DNA of 6,423 nt from Oscillibacter sp. (GTDB lineage: Bacteria > Bacillota > Clostridia > Oscillospirales > Oscillospiraceae), in contig JAHHSB010000075.1 of assembly GCA_020025415.1 (NCBI GenBank), positions 1 through 6,423 on the forward strand. The letters are read 5' to 3'. Positions 1 through 6,121 of the stretch are shown in pieces. Position numbers and translations under genes: made by a program. The notes under the pieces are model-generated. The model saw only the letters and a list, made by a program, of their open reading frames with translations, was not told the origin of the DNA and made no database searches. Numbering within the stretch: the stretch's first letter is position 1; each line of letters opens with the position of its first letter.

Positions 1-781
1 CCGCAACAGAGCAACCATTGAAAAAATCCGGGGAGAGCTCGTCCGCTTCCTCGATCTGCACGACCCGCGGGCAACGCTCCTTACAAATTTCCGTCAAATG
101 CTTGGTATTTGCGCTTTTACGGTCTCCCACCACGACCATCGCGTCAACCTTTGCGGCAATTTCTGCCGCCTCTGACTGCCGCTTATGCGTAGCATCGCAT
201 ATTGTATCAAAGATTTTTAGATTTGTACACTCTTTTTTTAGGATTTTTACAGATCCTTCATAAAGATCACGAATACAGGTGGTCTGTGCCACCACGATCA
301 AAGACAGCTCCCGATGCGTTGGATCGGCAGCCAGCCACGCCGACACCGCCTGGGGACCGTCAAAGATCAAAGGAGCGCTGCACCAGCTGGCGATACCTAT
401 CACCTCCGGATGCTGCGGCTCCCCGATGATCACGGCCTGACGTCCCTCCTGCTCCGCCTGGGCCACCAGGTGCTGGATCCGCACCACATTGGGACAGGTG
501 GCATTGACACAGTGCACGCCTTTGGTCTCCAGCGCATCCAAAACGGATTTGAGCTCCCCGTGGGAGCGGATGACCACCGTATCTCCCGCCTGGAGCGAGC
601 CGCTGTCCGCCACCTTGCGGATTCCTCGGGCTTCCAGGCCCGCCACCACATGGGCGTTGTGAATCAGGTCCCCCAACATCCAGCACTGTCCGGCGGACTC
701 TGCGGTCTTTTCCGCCAGCTCCACCGCCCGGCGCACACCGTAGCAAAAGCCGGCGGACTTGGCAAGAATCACAGCTGACAT
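1..781 (-). CDS. ispH: 4-hydroxy-3-methylbut-2-enyl diphosphate reductase (IspH/LytB), 3' end cut by window edge
   Basis: This [4Fe-4S] enzyme makes IPP and DMAPP from HMBPP, the last step of the cytosolic MEP isoprenoid pathway. I translated it by hand: 260 codons are visible from the ATG at 781 and the frame is still open at base 1. The three cluster cysteines are C13 (SAGFCYGVRRA), C96 (NATCPNV) and C195 (DTICDATHKRQ). Substrate-site residues are H41 (LIHN), H74 (RSHG), H124 and E126 (HPEV), T167 (QTT), and S223/N225 (KSANTKHL). These lie at or within two residues of the E. coli positions as I remember them. The SD GGGAGGG (796-790) sits 8 nt before the ATG, which overlaps the plsC stop by 13 nt, so translation is probably coupled. 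About 50 residues of a stand-alone IspH are missing. Clostridial IspH is often fused to ribosomal protein S1 repeats, but whether this one is cannot be seen here. Codons 167-197 are unusually AT-rich. Confidence 0.95.
   Translation of the reverse strand, partial: MSAVILAKSAGFCYGVRRAVELAEKTAESAGQCWMLGDLIHNAHVVAGLEARGIRKVADSGSLQAGDTVVIRSHGELKSVLDALETKGVHCVNATCPNVVRIQHLVAQAEQEGRQAVIIGEPQHPEVIGIASWCSAPLIFDGPQAVSAWLAADPTHRELSLIVVAQTTCIRDLYEGSVKILKKECTNLKIFDTICDATHKRQSEAAEIAAKVDAMVVVGDRKSANTKHLTEICKERCPRVVQIEEADELSPDFFNGCSVA
191..280. other. AT-rich patch inside ispH
   Basis: By hand count this 90-nt segment is about 30% GC, while a 60-base line of the same gene further upstream (421-480) is 70% and the line at 121-180 is 62%. 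On the coding strand it includes an A7 run (239-233) and codons such as CTA, ATA and ACA that are rare elsewhere in the window. The reading frame and the third cluster cysteine (C195) are intact. Confidence 0.6.
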
Positions 782-1389
782 GCGGTCGTCCCTCCCAGCG
801 CGTAGGCCTGCTCCAAAATATCGTCGGCAATGGCCTGCATCTCCTCGGCGGTACCGTGCCGCCCGGTGTAGACCGGGTGATAGGGCGTGCCGATGATGAT
901 GCGGGTCTTGCGGAAAAGCCGCTTGCGCCCGTCTACAAACACAGGGATCATCACCGCCCCGGTCCGAATGCCAATCATGGCTACGCCGCCCTTAGCCCGG
1001 GCCGGCTGGCCGCTCTTTTTGCCGATCCCCTTCTCCACCACGGTGCCCTCGGGAAAGATCAGAAGATTGTCCCCGCTTTTAATGGCCTGGATGGCGGTTT
1101 TCACAGCGCTGATGTCCGAGCTTCCCCGGGCCACGGGAAAAGCGCCCACCTTCCGCAGAAGCCAGGCTAAAAGCGGGTTGCGGAACAGCACGTCCTTAGC
1201 CATAATGTGCACCCGATAGTCGATGGGCAGTTTCAGCACCAGCAAAATGGGGTCCCAGTTGCTGGAGTGGTTGGGACAAAGCAGCGCCCCGTGGGCGGGC
1301 AGATTCTCCAACCCGCTGATCTCTACGGGGAAGAAAAAAAACAAAAAGCTGTTGAGCAGCCGGTAAACGAATCTGAAAAATCTGTTCAT
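769..1389 (-). CDS. plsC: 1-acyl-sn-glycerol-3-phosphate acyltransferase (PlsC/LPLAT family)
   Basis: The product is 206 aa, a typical length for the short bacterial PlsC family. It probably acylates lysophosphatidate at sn-2 to give phosphatidate at the inner face of the membrane. All four acyltransferase motifs are visible: NHSSNWD (N40, catalytic H41, D46) for motif I, GAFPVARGS (R88) for motif II, FPEGT (112-116) for motif III and VMIPV (146-150) for motif IV. The N-terminus has a short hydrophobic stretch (LLNSFLFFFF, 11-20) that could dip into the membrane. The ATG at 1389 overlaps the cmk stop as ATGA (4 nt), and an AGAGG lies just upstream inside cmk. The 3' end overlaps ispH by 13 nt. 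The family also includes lysophospholipid acyltransferases with other head groups, so the exact acceptor is inferred from motifs and from position in a housekeeping operon. Confidence 0.93.
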   Translation of the reverse strand: MNRFFRFVYRLLNSFLFFFFPVEISGLENLPAHGALLCPNHSSNWDPILLVLKLPIDYRVHIMAKDVLFRNPLLAWLLRKVGAFPVARGSSDISAVKTAIQAIKSGDNLLIFPEGTVVEKGIGKKSGQPARAKGGVAMIGIRTGAVMIPVFVDGRKRLFRKTRIIIGTPYHPVYTGRHGTAEEMQAIADDILEQAYALGGTTACQL

Positions 1390-2057
1390 GCGCCCATCCT
1401 CTTTTGGATCAGGTCCAGAAGCACCTCAACCCCTCCCTGGAAGTCCAGTTCCGTGGTATCTACCAGTACGGCATCCTCTGCCTGGCGCAGCGGAGCGGTC
1501 TGGCGGTGAATATCATGATCATCCCGCTCCTGGATCTCCCGCAGCACCTGCTCCAGCGGGGCGGGAGTCCCCCGTTCCTCCAGCTCCTTCCAGCGGCGCT
1601 TGGCCCGGGCCTCTGCCGATGCGGTGAGGAAGATCTTGATGTCCGCGTCAGGCAGAACCACGGTACCGATATCCCGGCCGTCCATAATCACGTTGTGAGT
1701 CCGGGCCAGCTGGCGCTGCATCTCCAGCAGGAAAGCGCGCACCTCGGGATAGGCCGAGACTTTGGAGGCATAGCGGGAGATCTCCGGCAGGCGGATCTCC
1801 CGGGTCACATCCTGGCCGCCCAGCAGCATATGCTGCAGTCCGTCCTCCCCGTAGCGGAGCTCCAGGTGGATCTCCGGCAGGGCGGCAACCACCGCCCGCT
1901 GATCGTCGGGAGAGATTCCGGCCGTATAGATATAATAGCCGATGGTCCGGTAAATGGCTCCGGTGTCCACATAGAGAAAGCCCAGCTCCTTGGCCAGGCG
2001 TTTGGCCAGGGTGCTTTTCCCGGCACCGGAGGGTCCGTCAATGGCAATGCTGATCAT
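1386..2057 (-). CDS. cmk: (d)CMP kinase (cytidylate kinase)
   Basis: The product is 223 aa, the usual length for bacterial Cmk. It transfers phosphate from ATP to CMP or dCMP in the cytosol, feeding CTP for RNA and for CDP-diacylglycerol phospholipid synthesis. The Walker A P-loop GPSGAGKST spans residues 8-16. YVDTGAIYR (29-37) is the nucleotide-monophosphate site, DGRDIGTVV (126-134) is the Cmk signature, and RDDHDIHRQTAPL (178-190) is the LID/CMP region. Most homologues I know have Ser after the Asp of that last motif (DS) where this one has Ile, a mild deviation. The ATG at 2057 lies 21 nt after the stop of the flavoprotein gene. The SD is weak: TTGGA with 8 nt spacing, or AAAAGG with 13 nt. 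Its stop overlaps plsC by 4 nt, so the two are probably coupled. Confidence 0.96.
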   Translation of the reverse strand: MISIAIDGPSGAGKSTLAKRLAKELGFLYVDTGAIYRTIGYYIYTAGISPDDQRAVVAALPEIHLELRYGEDGLQHMLLGGQDVTREIRLPEISRYASKVSAYPEVRAFLLEMQRQLARTHNVIMDGRDIGTVVLPDADIKIFLTASAEARAKRRWKELEERGTPAPLEQVLREIQERDDHDIHRQTAPLRQAEDAVLVDTTELDFQGGVEVLLDLIQKRMGA

Positions 2058-2078
2058 AATCTGTTTCCAACCTTTTCT

Positions 2079-3317
2079 TCATTCGTTTTCTTCTGCGGCG
2101 GAAATTCCCGCCAAATGCCCGGTGGACCAGGCAATCTGCAGGTTGAATCCGCCGGTATACGCATCGGCATCCAGCATTTCGCCCGCAAAGTATAAGTGCT
2201 TTACAACCTTTGATTCCATAGTGCTGGGAGAAACTTCATTCACCCGGATGCCCCCGGATGTCACAATTGCCTCGGTGATAGGACGGGGTCCGGCCAGAAC
2301 AATGGAAAAATGCTTGAGCTGAGCGATCAGCTCCCGCCGCTGTTCCCGGGTGATGTCATGCACCTTCTGGTGAGCCGGGATCCCGGAGCGCTCCACCAAA
2401 ACCGGGATCAGCTTCTGGGGCAGCAGATCGGAAAGAGCGTTGCAAAAGTCGCTGTTGCGGTACTTCTCAAAGTCCCCCAGCAGCCGTTTATCCAACACCG
2501 GCTCATCCAGCGCCGGCTTCAGATCGATATCCAGGCGGTACGCCTTCTTCCCCGTCCAGCGCATATGGGCGGAGGCCGACAGTACCAGCGGACCGCTGAC
2601 GCCGAAATGGGTGAACAGCAGCTCGCCGAATTCCCGGAAGATCCGCTTTTTCCCGTCAAAGGCGCTCAGCTCCACATTCCGCAGACTGAGCCCCTGCATC
2701 CGGGCGCAGTCGTTCCCCTGCTCCCGAAGCGGCACAAGCGAGCCCTGAAGGGGCGTAACCGTGTGGCCCAGGGCCTCCGCCATGCGAAGCCCCTCTCCGG
2801 TGGAACCGGTGGCCGGATAGGACACACCGCCGGTAGCCAGAATCACGGCCTGGGCAGGATAGCACCCCTGTTCTCCCCGGACGCCGCAGGCGGCGCCTTC
2901 TGTCGTCTCGATCTCCAGCGCCCGGTCGCGTACCAGGTGCACTTTCAGGGCTTTCAGCCGCCGTTCCAGCGCGGCGCTCACATCAAAGGCACGGTCAGAG
3001 CAGGGAAACACCCGGTTGCCTCGCTCGACCTTCAAAGGGACGCCAAGGGCTTCAAAAAAAGCCATGGTATCCTTGGCATCAAATGCAGCAAAAGCACTGT
3101 AAAGGAACTTTCCATTACGGGTAATGTTGGCCATCAGCGTCTCGTTATCCGCCTGATTGGTCAGATTGCAGCGGCCCTTTCCGGTAATATTCAACTTTTT
3201 TCCCAACCGCTCGTTGGGTTCCAGCAAGGTGACGGCGCTGCCCCGTTCCGCGGCAGAGATGGCTGCCATCATACCGGCGGGTCCGCCGCCTATTACAAGA
3301 ATCTGCTTATTCTTCAT
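2079..3317 (-). CDS. NAD(P)/FAD-dependent oxidoreductase, HI0933/YhiN (BaiN-like) family
   Basis: The product is 412 aa when started at the ATG at 3317. An upstream in-frame start at 3380 would add 21 residues unlike the family and overlap the regulator gene by 74 nt, so I rejected it. The N-terminal Rossmann fold has GGGPAG at 10-15. Family signatures follow: GKKLNITGKGRCNLTN (39-54), ATGGVSYPATGSTGEG (161-176), FTHFGVSGP (235-243), EVSPSTMESK (361-370) and YFAGEMLDADAYTGGFNLQ (376-394), the C-terminal FAD-binding part. The protein is soluble and binds flavin. No reaction is established for most members. Databases call it aminoacetone oxidase-like or YhiN, and BaiN of Clostridium scindens is a relative linked to bile acid reduction, but sequence alone does not justify that role here. 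The start overlaps the rpiR-family stop by 11 nt and has no clear SD, so translation is probably coupled to the regulator. Confidence 0.92.
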   Translation of the reverse strand: MKNKQILVIGGGPAGMMAAISAAERGSAVTLLEPNERLGKKLNITGKGRCNLTNQADNETLMANITRNGKFLYSAFAAFDAKDTMAFFEALGVPLKVERGNRVFPCSDRAFDVSAALERRLKALKVHLVRDRALEIETTEGAACGVRGEQGCYPAQAVILATGGVSYPATGSTGEGLRMAEALGHTVTPLQGSLVPLREQGNDCARMQGLSLRNVELSAFDGKKRIFREFGELLFTHFGVSGPLVLSASAHMRWTGKKAYRLDIDLKPALDEPVLDKRLLGDFEKYRNSDFCNALSDLLPQKLIPVLVERSGIPAHQKVHDITREQRRELIAQLKHFSIVLAGPRPITEAIVTSGGIRVNEVSPSTMESKVVKHLYFAGEMLDADAYTGGFNLQIAWSTGHLAGISAAEENE

Positions 3318-4173
3318 CCGATTTACCAAACACACCGTATTCGTCCCAAATATTCTCCAGCTCGGCAAAGGTGGAGGCAACGTCCTTCCCCATCCGATAA
3401 CCCAGAGCTACCACCAGCGCGTTGATCAGCGACAGGGGCGCCACCATGGAATCCACGAAGGAGATCATCTCACTAGGGGCCAGCAGCGCCGCATCCGCCA
3501 GCTGATACATGGGAGAGAGCTCATTATCGGTAATGGCGACCAGCGTGGCCCCGCGCGCAGTGGCGAATTTGGCGGTGTTGAGCGTGATGCAGGAGTAGCG
3601 GGGAAAGCTCAGTGCGATGAGCACGTCTCCGGGACCGATGCGGAACAGCTGCTCAAAAATCTCGCCTGCCGCATTGGACTGCACCAGCGTTACATTCTCA
3701 AAGAGCAGGTGCAGGTAAAAGTTGAGATACCCCGCCACAAAGGAGGAAGAGCGGGCGCCCAGAATATAGATGTGCCGGGCGTTCATCACATGGTTCACCA
3801 CCCGGTCAAATTCCCCTCGGTCGGCTTTATCCACCACCATGCGCAGCTTATCGATATCCGACTGCATAATGGCAGCCAGCACATCCTGGCCCGAGAGCAT
3901 ATCGTCAGCGGCCTTGATGCGCTGGGTGGAGGTCAGGCGGCTACGGATCAGCTCTTGCAGCGTACGCTGCATATCCGGATATCCGTCATATCCCAGCTCA
4001 AAGGCAAAGCGCACCACCGTGGATTCACTGACCCCAGCCAGCTTTCCCAGCTTACTAGCCGTCATAAAAGCCGCTTTGTCGTAATTTTGCAGGATGTAGG
4101 AAGCGATTCTCTTTTGGCCCTTGGAGAACCCATTCATGCGGCCTTCTATGATATGTAAAATGTTTTTGGACAA
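3307..4173 (-). CDS. MurR/RpiR-family transcriptional regulator (HTH-RpiR plus SIS domain)
   Basis: The product is 288 aa, full length for the family. Residues 1-75 form the RpiR DNA-binding domain, with the helix-turn-helix around 38-72 (ASKLGKLAGVSESTVVRF, then FELGYDGYPDMQ). Residues about 125-262 form a SIS sugar-phosphate isomerase fold, with ILGARSSSFVAGYL (137-150) and ALSFPRYS (187-194) as ligand-binding loops. Family members usually sense phosphosugars and repress or activate sugar genes, but no sugar gene is near. The start is TTG at 4173, because the N-terminal ILHIIEGRMNGFSKGQKRIA matches how family members begin. An ATG at 4137 (codon 13) would remove half of that first helix. 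The SD is imperfect: GGAG at 4 nt or AAAGGTG at 11 nt. The gene has its own promoter upstream, follows a terminator, and overlaps the next gene by 11 nt, so it heads the downstream operon. Confidence 0.93.
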   Translation of the reverse strand: MSKNILHIIEGRMNGFSKGQKRIASYILQNYDKAAFMTASKLGKLAGVSESTVVRFAFELGYDGYPDMQRTLQELIRSRLTSTQRIKAADDMLSGQDVLAAIMQSDIDKLRMVVDKADRGEFDRVVNHVMNARHIYILGARSSSFVAGYLNFYLHLLFENVTLVQSNAAGEIFEQLFRIGPGDVLIALSFPRYSCITLNTAKFATARGATLVAITDNELSPMYQLADAALLAPSEMISFVDSMVAPLSLINALVVALGYRMGKDVASTFAELENIWDEYGVFGKSDEE

Positions 4174-4177
4174 AACA

Positions 4178-4191
4178 CTCCACGCACCTTT
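4178..4191 (-). promoter_or_regulatory. Candidate ribosome binding sites for the TTG-started rpiR-family gene
   Basis: Reading the minus strand, AAAGGTG (4191-4185) is 11 nt and GTGGAG (4183-4178) only 4 nt before the TTG at 4173. Neither spacing is ideal, which fits weak or regulated initiation. These sites decide between the TTG and a downstream ATG at 4137, which has its own GAAGG 4 nt upstream. Confidence 0.4.
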
Positions 4192-4216
4192 CTTCTTCTT
4201 TCAGCAAGCCTCCCCT

Positions 4217-4244
4217 ATTCTATCACAGAAACAGTCAATTTCAA
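4217..4244 (-). promoter_or_regulatory. Sigma-A-type extended -10 promoter for the rpiR-yhiN-cmk-plsC-ispH operon
   Basis: On the minus strand the -35 is TTGAAA (4244-4239), the spacer 16 nt, and the -10 TAGAAT (4222-4217), preceded by TGA (4225-4223), which makes an extended TGn -10. A start near 4210 would give a leader of about 37 nt. The promoter lies immediately downstream of the rluB terminator, in the only AT-rich gap of the window. The elements were matched by eye to consensus, and no start site is known. Confidence 0.55.
4228..4242. promoter_or_regulatory. Palindrome GAAA-N7-TTTC inside the promoter, possible operator
   Basis: The two half-sites GAAA (4228-4231) and TTTC (4239-4242) form a 15-bp inverted repeat that overlaps the -35 and lies mostly in the -35/-10 spacer. 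A repressor bound here would block RNA polymerase. RpiR-type dimers bind inverted repeats, and the regulator gene starts about 55 nt downstream, so autoregulation is a reasonable guess. The match is short and could be chance in AT-rich DNA. Confidence 0.25.
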
Positions 4245-4246
4245 AC

Positions 4247-4281
4247 AAAATTGCAGGAAATTTTAAAATTCCTGCAATTTT
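4247..4281 (-). terminator. Rho-independent terminator after rluB
   Basis: Perfect 13-nt arms AAAATTGCAGGAA (4247-4259) and TTCCTGCAATTTT (4269-4281) surround a 9-nt loop. On the minus-strand transcript the stem ends in UUUU and continues GUUUG, a modest U-rich tail. The base of the stem overlaps the rluB stop codon (4282-4280). Because both arms end in A/T runs, it could also work on the plus strand, but no plus-strand gene needs it. Confidence 0.75.
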
Positions 4282-4996
4282 ATGACAATGTATTCTTTAA
4301 TTCTGCAAGTTCCTGTTCTGTCAAATAGCGCCACTGTCCGGGCCGCAGCCCCTTGAGGGTCAAATGATGCTCCTGCACCCGCTGCAGCCGCTTGACCTTC
4401 AGCCCGCAGGCGGCGCACATCCGGCGGATCTGCCGGTTCTTCCCCTCGTGAATGGTCACAGCCAGCACGGCGGATTGGGGGCCTGTCTGGCGCAGCAGTT
4501 CTACCTCCGCCGGGGCAATGGGACAGCCATCCAGCTCCCGCACAGCCCCCAGCCGCTCCGCCGCGCCTGTCAGCTCCCCGCTGACGCTGACCTGATAGGT
4601 TTTACGGATCTCATGGCTGGGGTGCAGCAGCCGCTGCATCAGTTCTCCGTCGTTGGTCATCAGCAGCAGCCCTTCGGACTGGAGATCCAGCCGGCCCACG
4701 GGATAGACCCGGGCCCCACACTCCCGGACCAGATCGGCCACGGTGGGCCGCCCCTTTTCGTCGGAGAGGGTGGTCACATAGCCCCGGGGCTTGTTGAGCA
4801 GAAGATATACCGGCTTCTGCTGCCCTGCCACGGGAGCGCCATCTAGAGTAATGGCGTCCCGTTCCGGGTCCGCCCTGTCCCCCAGTTTGACGGTGACACC
4901 GTTGACCCGGACCCGGCCGGCGGTCAGCAGATTCTCCGCTGCCCGGCGGGAGCAGATCCCCGCAGCGGATAGTATTTTTTGCAGGCGTTCTTCCAA
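4280..4996 (-). CDS. rluB: 23S rRNA pseudouridine synthase, RluB family
   Basis: The product is 238 aa, a normal length. It isomerises a uridine to pseudouridine in 23S rRNA (U2605 in E. coli RluB) in the cytosol during ribosome assembly. Residues 2-58 form an S4 RNA-binding domain (RLQKILSAAGICSRRAAE). The RsuA/RluB catalytic motif is VGRLDLQSEGLLLMTNDGE with catalytic D104, and EGKNRQIRRM near residue 189 is the C-terminal family signature. The start is TTG at 4996, supported by a perfect SD and by the S4 domain beginning at residue 2; no in-frame ATG lies near. It lies 10 nt after the dacB-like stop, so the two are cotranscribed. RluB and RluE/RsuA-type enzymes share these motifs; the B assignment rests on the S4 domain and on dacB-rluB synteny as in Bacillus. 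Confidence 0.94.
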   Translation of the reverse strand: MEERLQKILSAAGICSRRAAENLLTAGRVRVNGVTVKLGDRADPERDAITLDGAPVAGQQKPVYLLLNKPRGYVTTLSDEKGRPTVADLVRECGARVYPVGRLDLQSEGLLLMTNDGELMQRLLHPSHEIRKTYQVSVSGELTGAAERLGAVRELDGCPIAPAEVELLRQTGPQSAVLAVTIHEGKNRQIRRMCAACGLKVKRLQRVQEHHLTLKGLRPGQWRYLTEQELAELKNTLS

Positions 4997-5002
4997 GACG
5001 CG

Positions 5003-5008
5003 CCTCCT
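5003..5008 (-). promoter_or_regulatory. Perfect Shine-Dalgarno of rluB, overlapping the dacB-like stop codon
   Basis: AGGAGG on the minus strand lies 6 nt before the TTG at 4996. It shares its first two bases with the TAG stop of the upstream gene (TAGGAGG). It decides the non-ATG start of rluB and suggests reinitiation or coupling after dacB translation. Confidence 0.85.
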
Positions 5009-6116
5009 AGCTGTTCAATAAATTGCGGAAACGATCCAGCAGGCTGACAGGCTCCGGCAGCTCCGGCGCCACCGACTCGCCGCACAGCAGCTTCACCCGG
5101 CCTACTTCTTCCCCATCAAGAAGGATTACCAATTCTCCGGCCTCCGTGCCAGCGGAAACCGGTGCATTCAACTGTTGTGGGACCTCTACTTTTGTGGTAA
5201 GGCTCTCTCCCTGCCCCACGGGCCACGAAAAGCTCTCCGCCGAGACCAGGGCAACCTCCTTTTCTGCACCGCCGGAGACGGGCACGGAGACGACCTGCTC
5301 GCCTATGGCCACGGCCCGCTGGGCGGGATAGGAGGAAAAGCCGAAGCTGTATAATGCCTGATGATCCGCCCAATCGTTTCCATCCTGCAGCGTTACTGCC
5401 ACCAGCCGCTGTCCGTCCTGCTCGGCACAGGAGACCAGCGTCCGCCCGGCAGCCATGGTATAGCCGGTTTTCAGGCCCAGACAGCCGTCCATATAGGACA
5501 GGAGCTTGTTGTGGTTGGTCATGGTCCTGCCGCCGATGGTCGCGGTTTTGGTAGAGGCGATCCGCATCAGCATCTCATTTTCCAGCGCGGCGCAGGCCAG
5601 CTTGGCCATGTCCAGCGCTGTGGAATAATGCCCATCGGCATCCAGGCCGTTGGGGTTGGCAAAGGAGCTGTTCTCCATACCCAACTCCTTTGCGCGGAGA
5701 TTCATCTGTTCTACAAAGGCCTCCACACTGCCAGAGACCCCCTCCGCCACTGCCACGGCTGCGTCGTTGCCGGAGCAGAGCAGCAGGCCGTAAAGCAGAG
5801 TTTCCAGCGTCAGCTGCTCCCCCTCCTTGAGATACATGGAAGAGCCCTCCGCCAGCGTGGCATTCCGGGTCACAGTAACGATTTGGGGCAGTTCCAGCTG
5901 CTCGATGGCGACCAGGGCAGTCATGATTTTGGTGGTGGAGGCGATAAGCATTTGCTGATTTTCGTTTTGGGCATAAAGTACCCGGCCGCTGTCGGCATCC
6001 ATCAGCACCGCCGCGGTGGCGGAAGTGCTGACAGCGCAGCAGCTGCCGCTCAGGCAGCCAATCATCACTGCCGGAAGTAAACACAGGGCAATCCATCTGC
6101 GGGGGCGTAAGACCAT
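5007..6116 (-). CDS. dacB: D-alanyl-D-alanine carboxypeptidase, peptidase S11 (PBP5/DacB-like)
   Basis: This exported 369-aa enzyme removes the terminal D-Ala from peptidoglycan pentapeptides. The active-site motifs are STTK (S60 nucleophile, K63), SGN (115-117) and KTG (216-218). A positively charged N-terminus and hydrophobic core (residues 4-28) form the signal peptide. A PBP5 C-terminal beta domain covers roughly 255-345, and the last residues (SLLDRFRNLLNS) look like the amphipathic membrane-anchoring helix. I chose the ATG at 6116: AGGAAGGTGA lies upstream with good spacing, whereas the in-frame TTG at 6122 is too close to that SD. The neighbours ytfJ and rluB resemble the Bacillus scpAB-dacB-spmAB-rluB region and point to spore cortex formation, but spmA and spmB are absent here. 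A dacF-type vegetative or forespore role cannot be excluded. A lipobox-like VMIGC (17-21) is unusual for the family. Confidence 0.93.
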   Translation of the reverse strand: MVLRPRRWIALCLLPAVMIGCLSGSCCAVSTSATAAVLMDADSGRVLYAQNENQQMLIASTTKIMTALVAIEQLELPQIVTVTRNATLAEGSSMYLKEGEQLTLETLLYGLLLCSGNDAAVAVAEGVSGSVEAFVEQMNLRAKELGMENSSFANPNGLDADGHYSTALDMAKLACAALENEMLMRIASTKTATIGGRTMTNHNKLLSYMDGCLGLKTGYTMAAGRTLVSCAEQDGQRLVAVTLQDGNDWADHQALYSFGFSSYPAQRAVAIGEQVVSVPVSGGAEKEVALVSAESFSWPVGQGESLTTKVEVPQQLNAPVSAGTEAGELVILLDGEEVGRVKLLCGESVAPELPEPVSLLDRFRNLLNS

Positions 6117-6121
6117 GGGCA

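Noticed and set aside
233..239. A7 run in ispH as a programmed frameshift site
   Set aside because: The zero frame carries the whole enzyme, a -1 slip would stop after about nine codons, and no stimulatory structure is evident. It is kept only as a note in the AT-rich finding.
360..830. Minus-strand open frame of 156 codons over the ispH start
   Set aside because: It is out of frame with ispH, whose cysteines and histidines are all in the other frame. The product is Gly/Arg-rich nonsense.
1404..2195. Plus-strand open frame of 263 codons opposite cmk
   Set aside because: Cmk on the other strand has every expected motif. The antisense product is low-complexity and runs across a gene junction.
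3318..3380. Upstream start adding 21 residues to the flavoprotein
   Set aside because: The extension does not resemble the family, the Rossmann motif should lie close to the N-terminus, and the overlap with the regulator would be 74 nt.
2310..3425. Plus-strand open frame of 371 codons opposite the flavoprotein gene
   Set aside because: It is an antisense shadow of a well-recognised gene in GC-rich DNA. Its product shows no family motif, and the minus strand carries the conserved protein.
3157..4158. Plus-strand open frame of 333 codons opposite the regulator
   Set aside because: It spans the junction of two real minus-strand genes, has no recognisable domain, and fits the wobble-GC shadow pattern.
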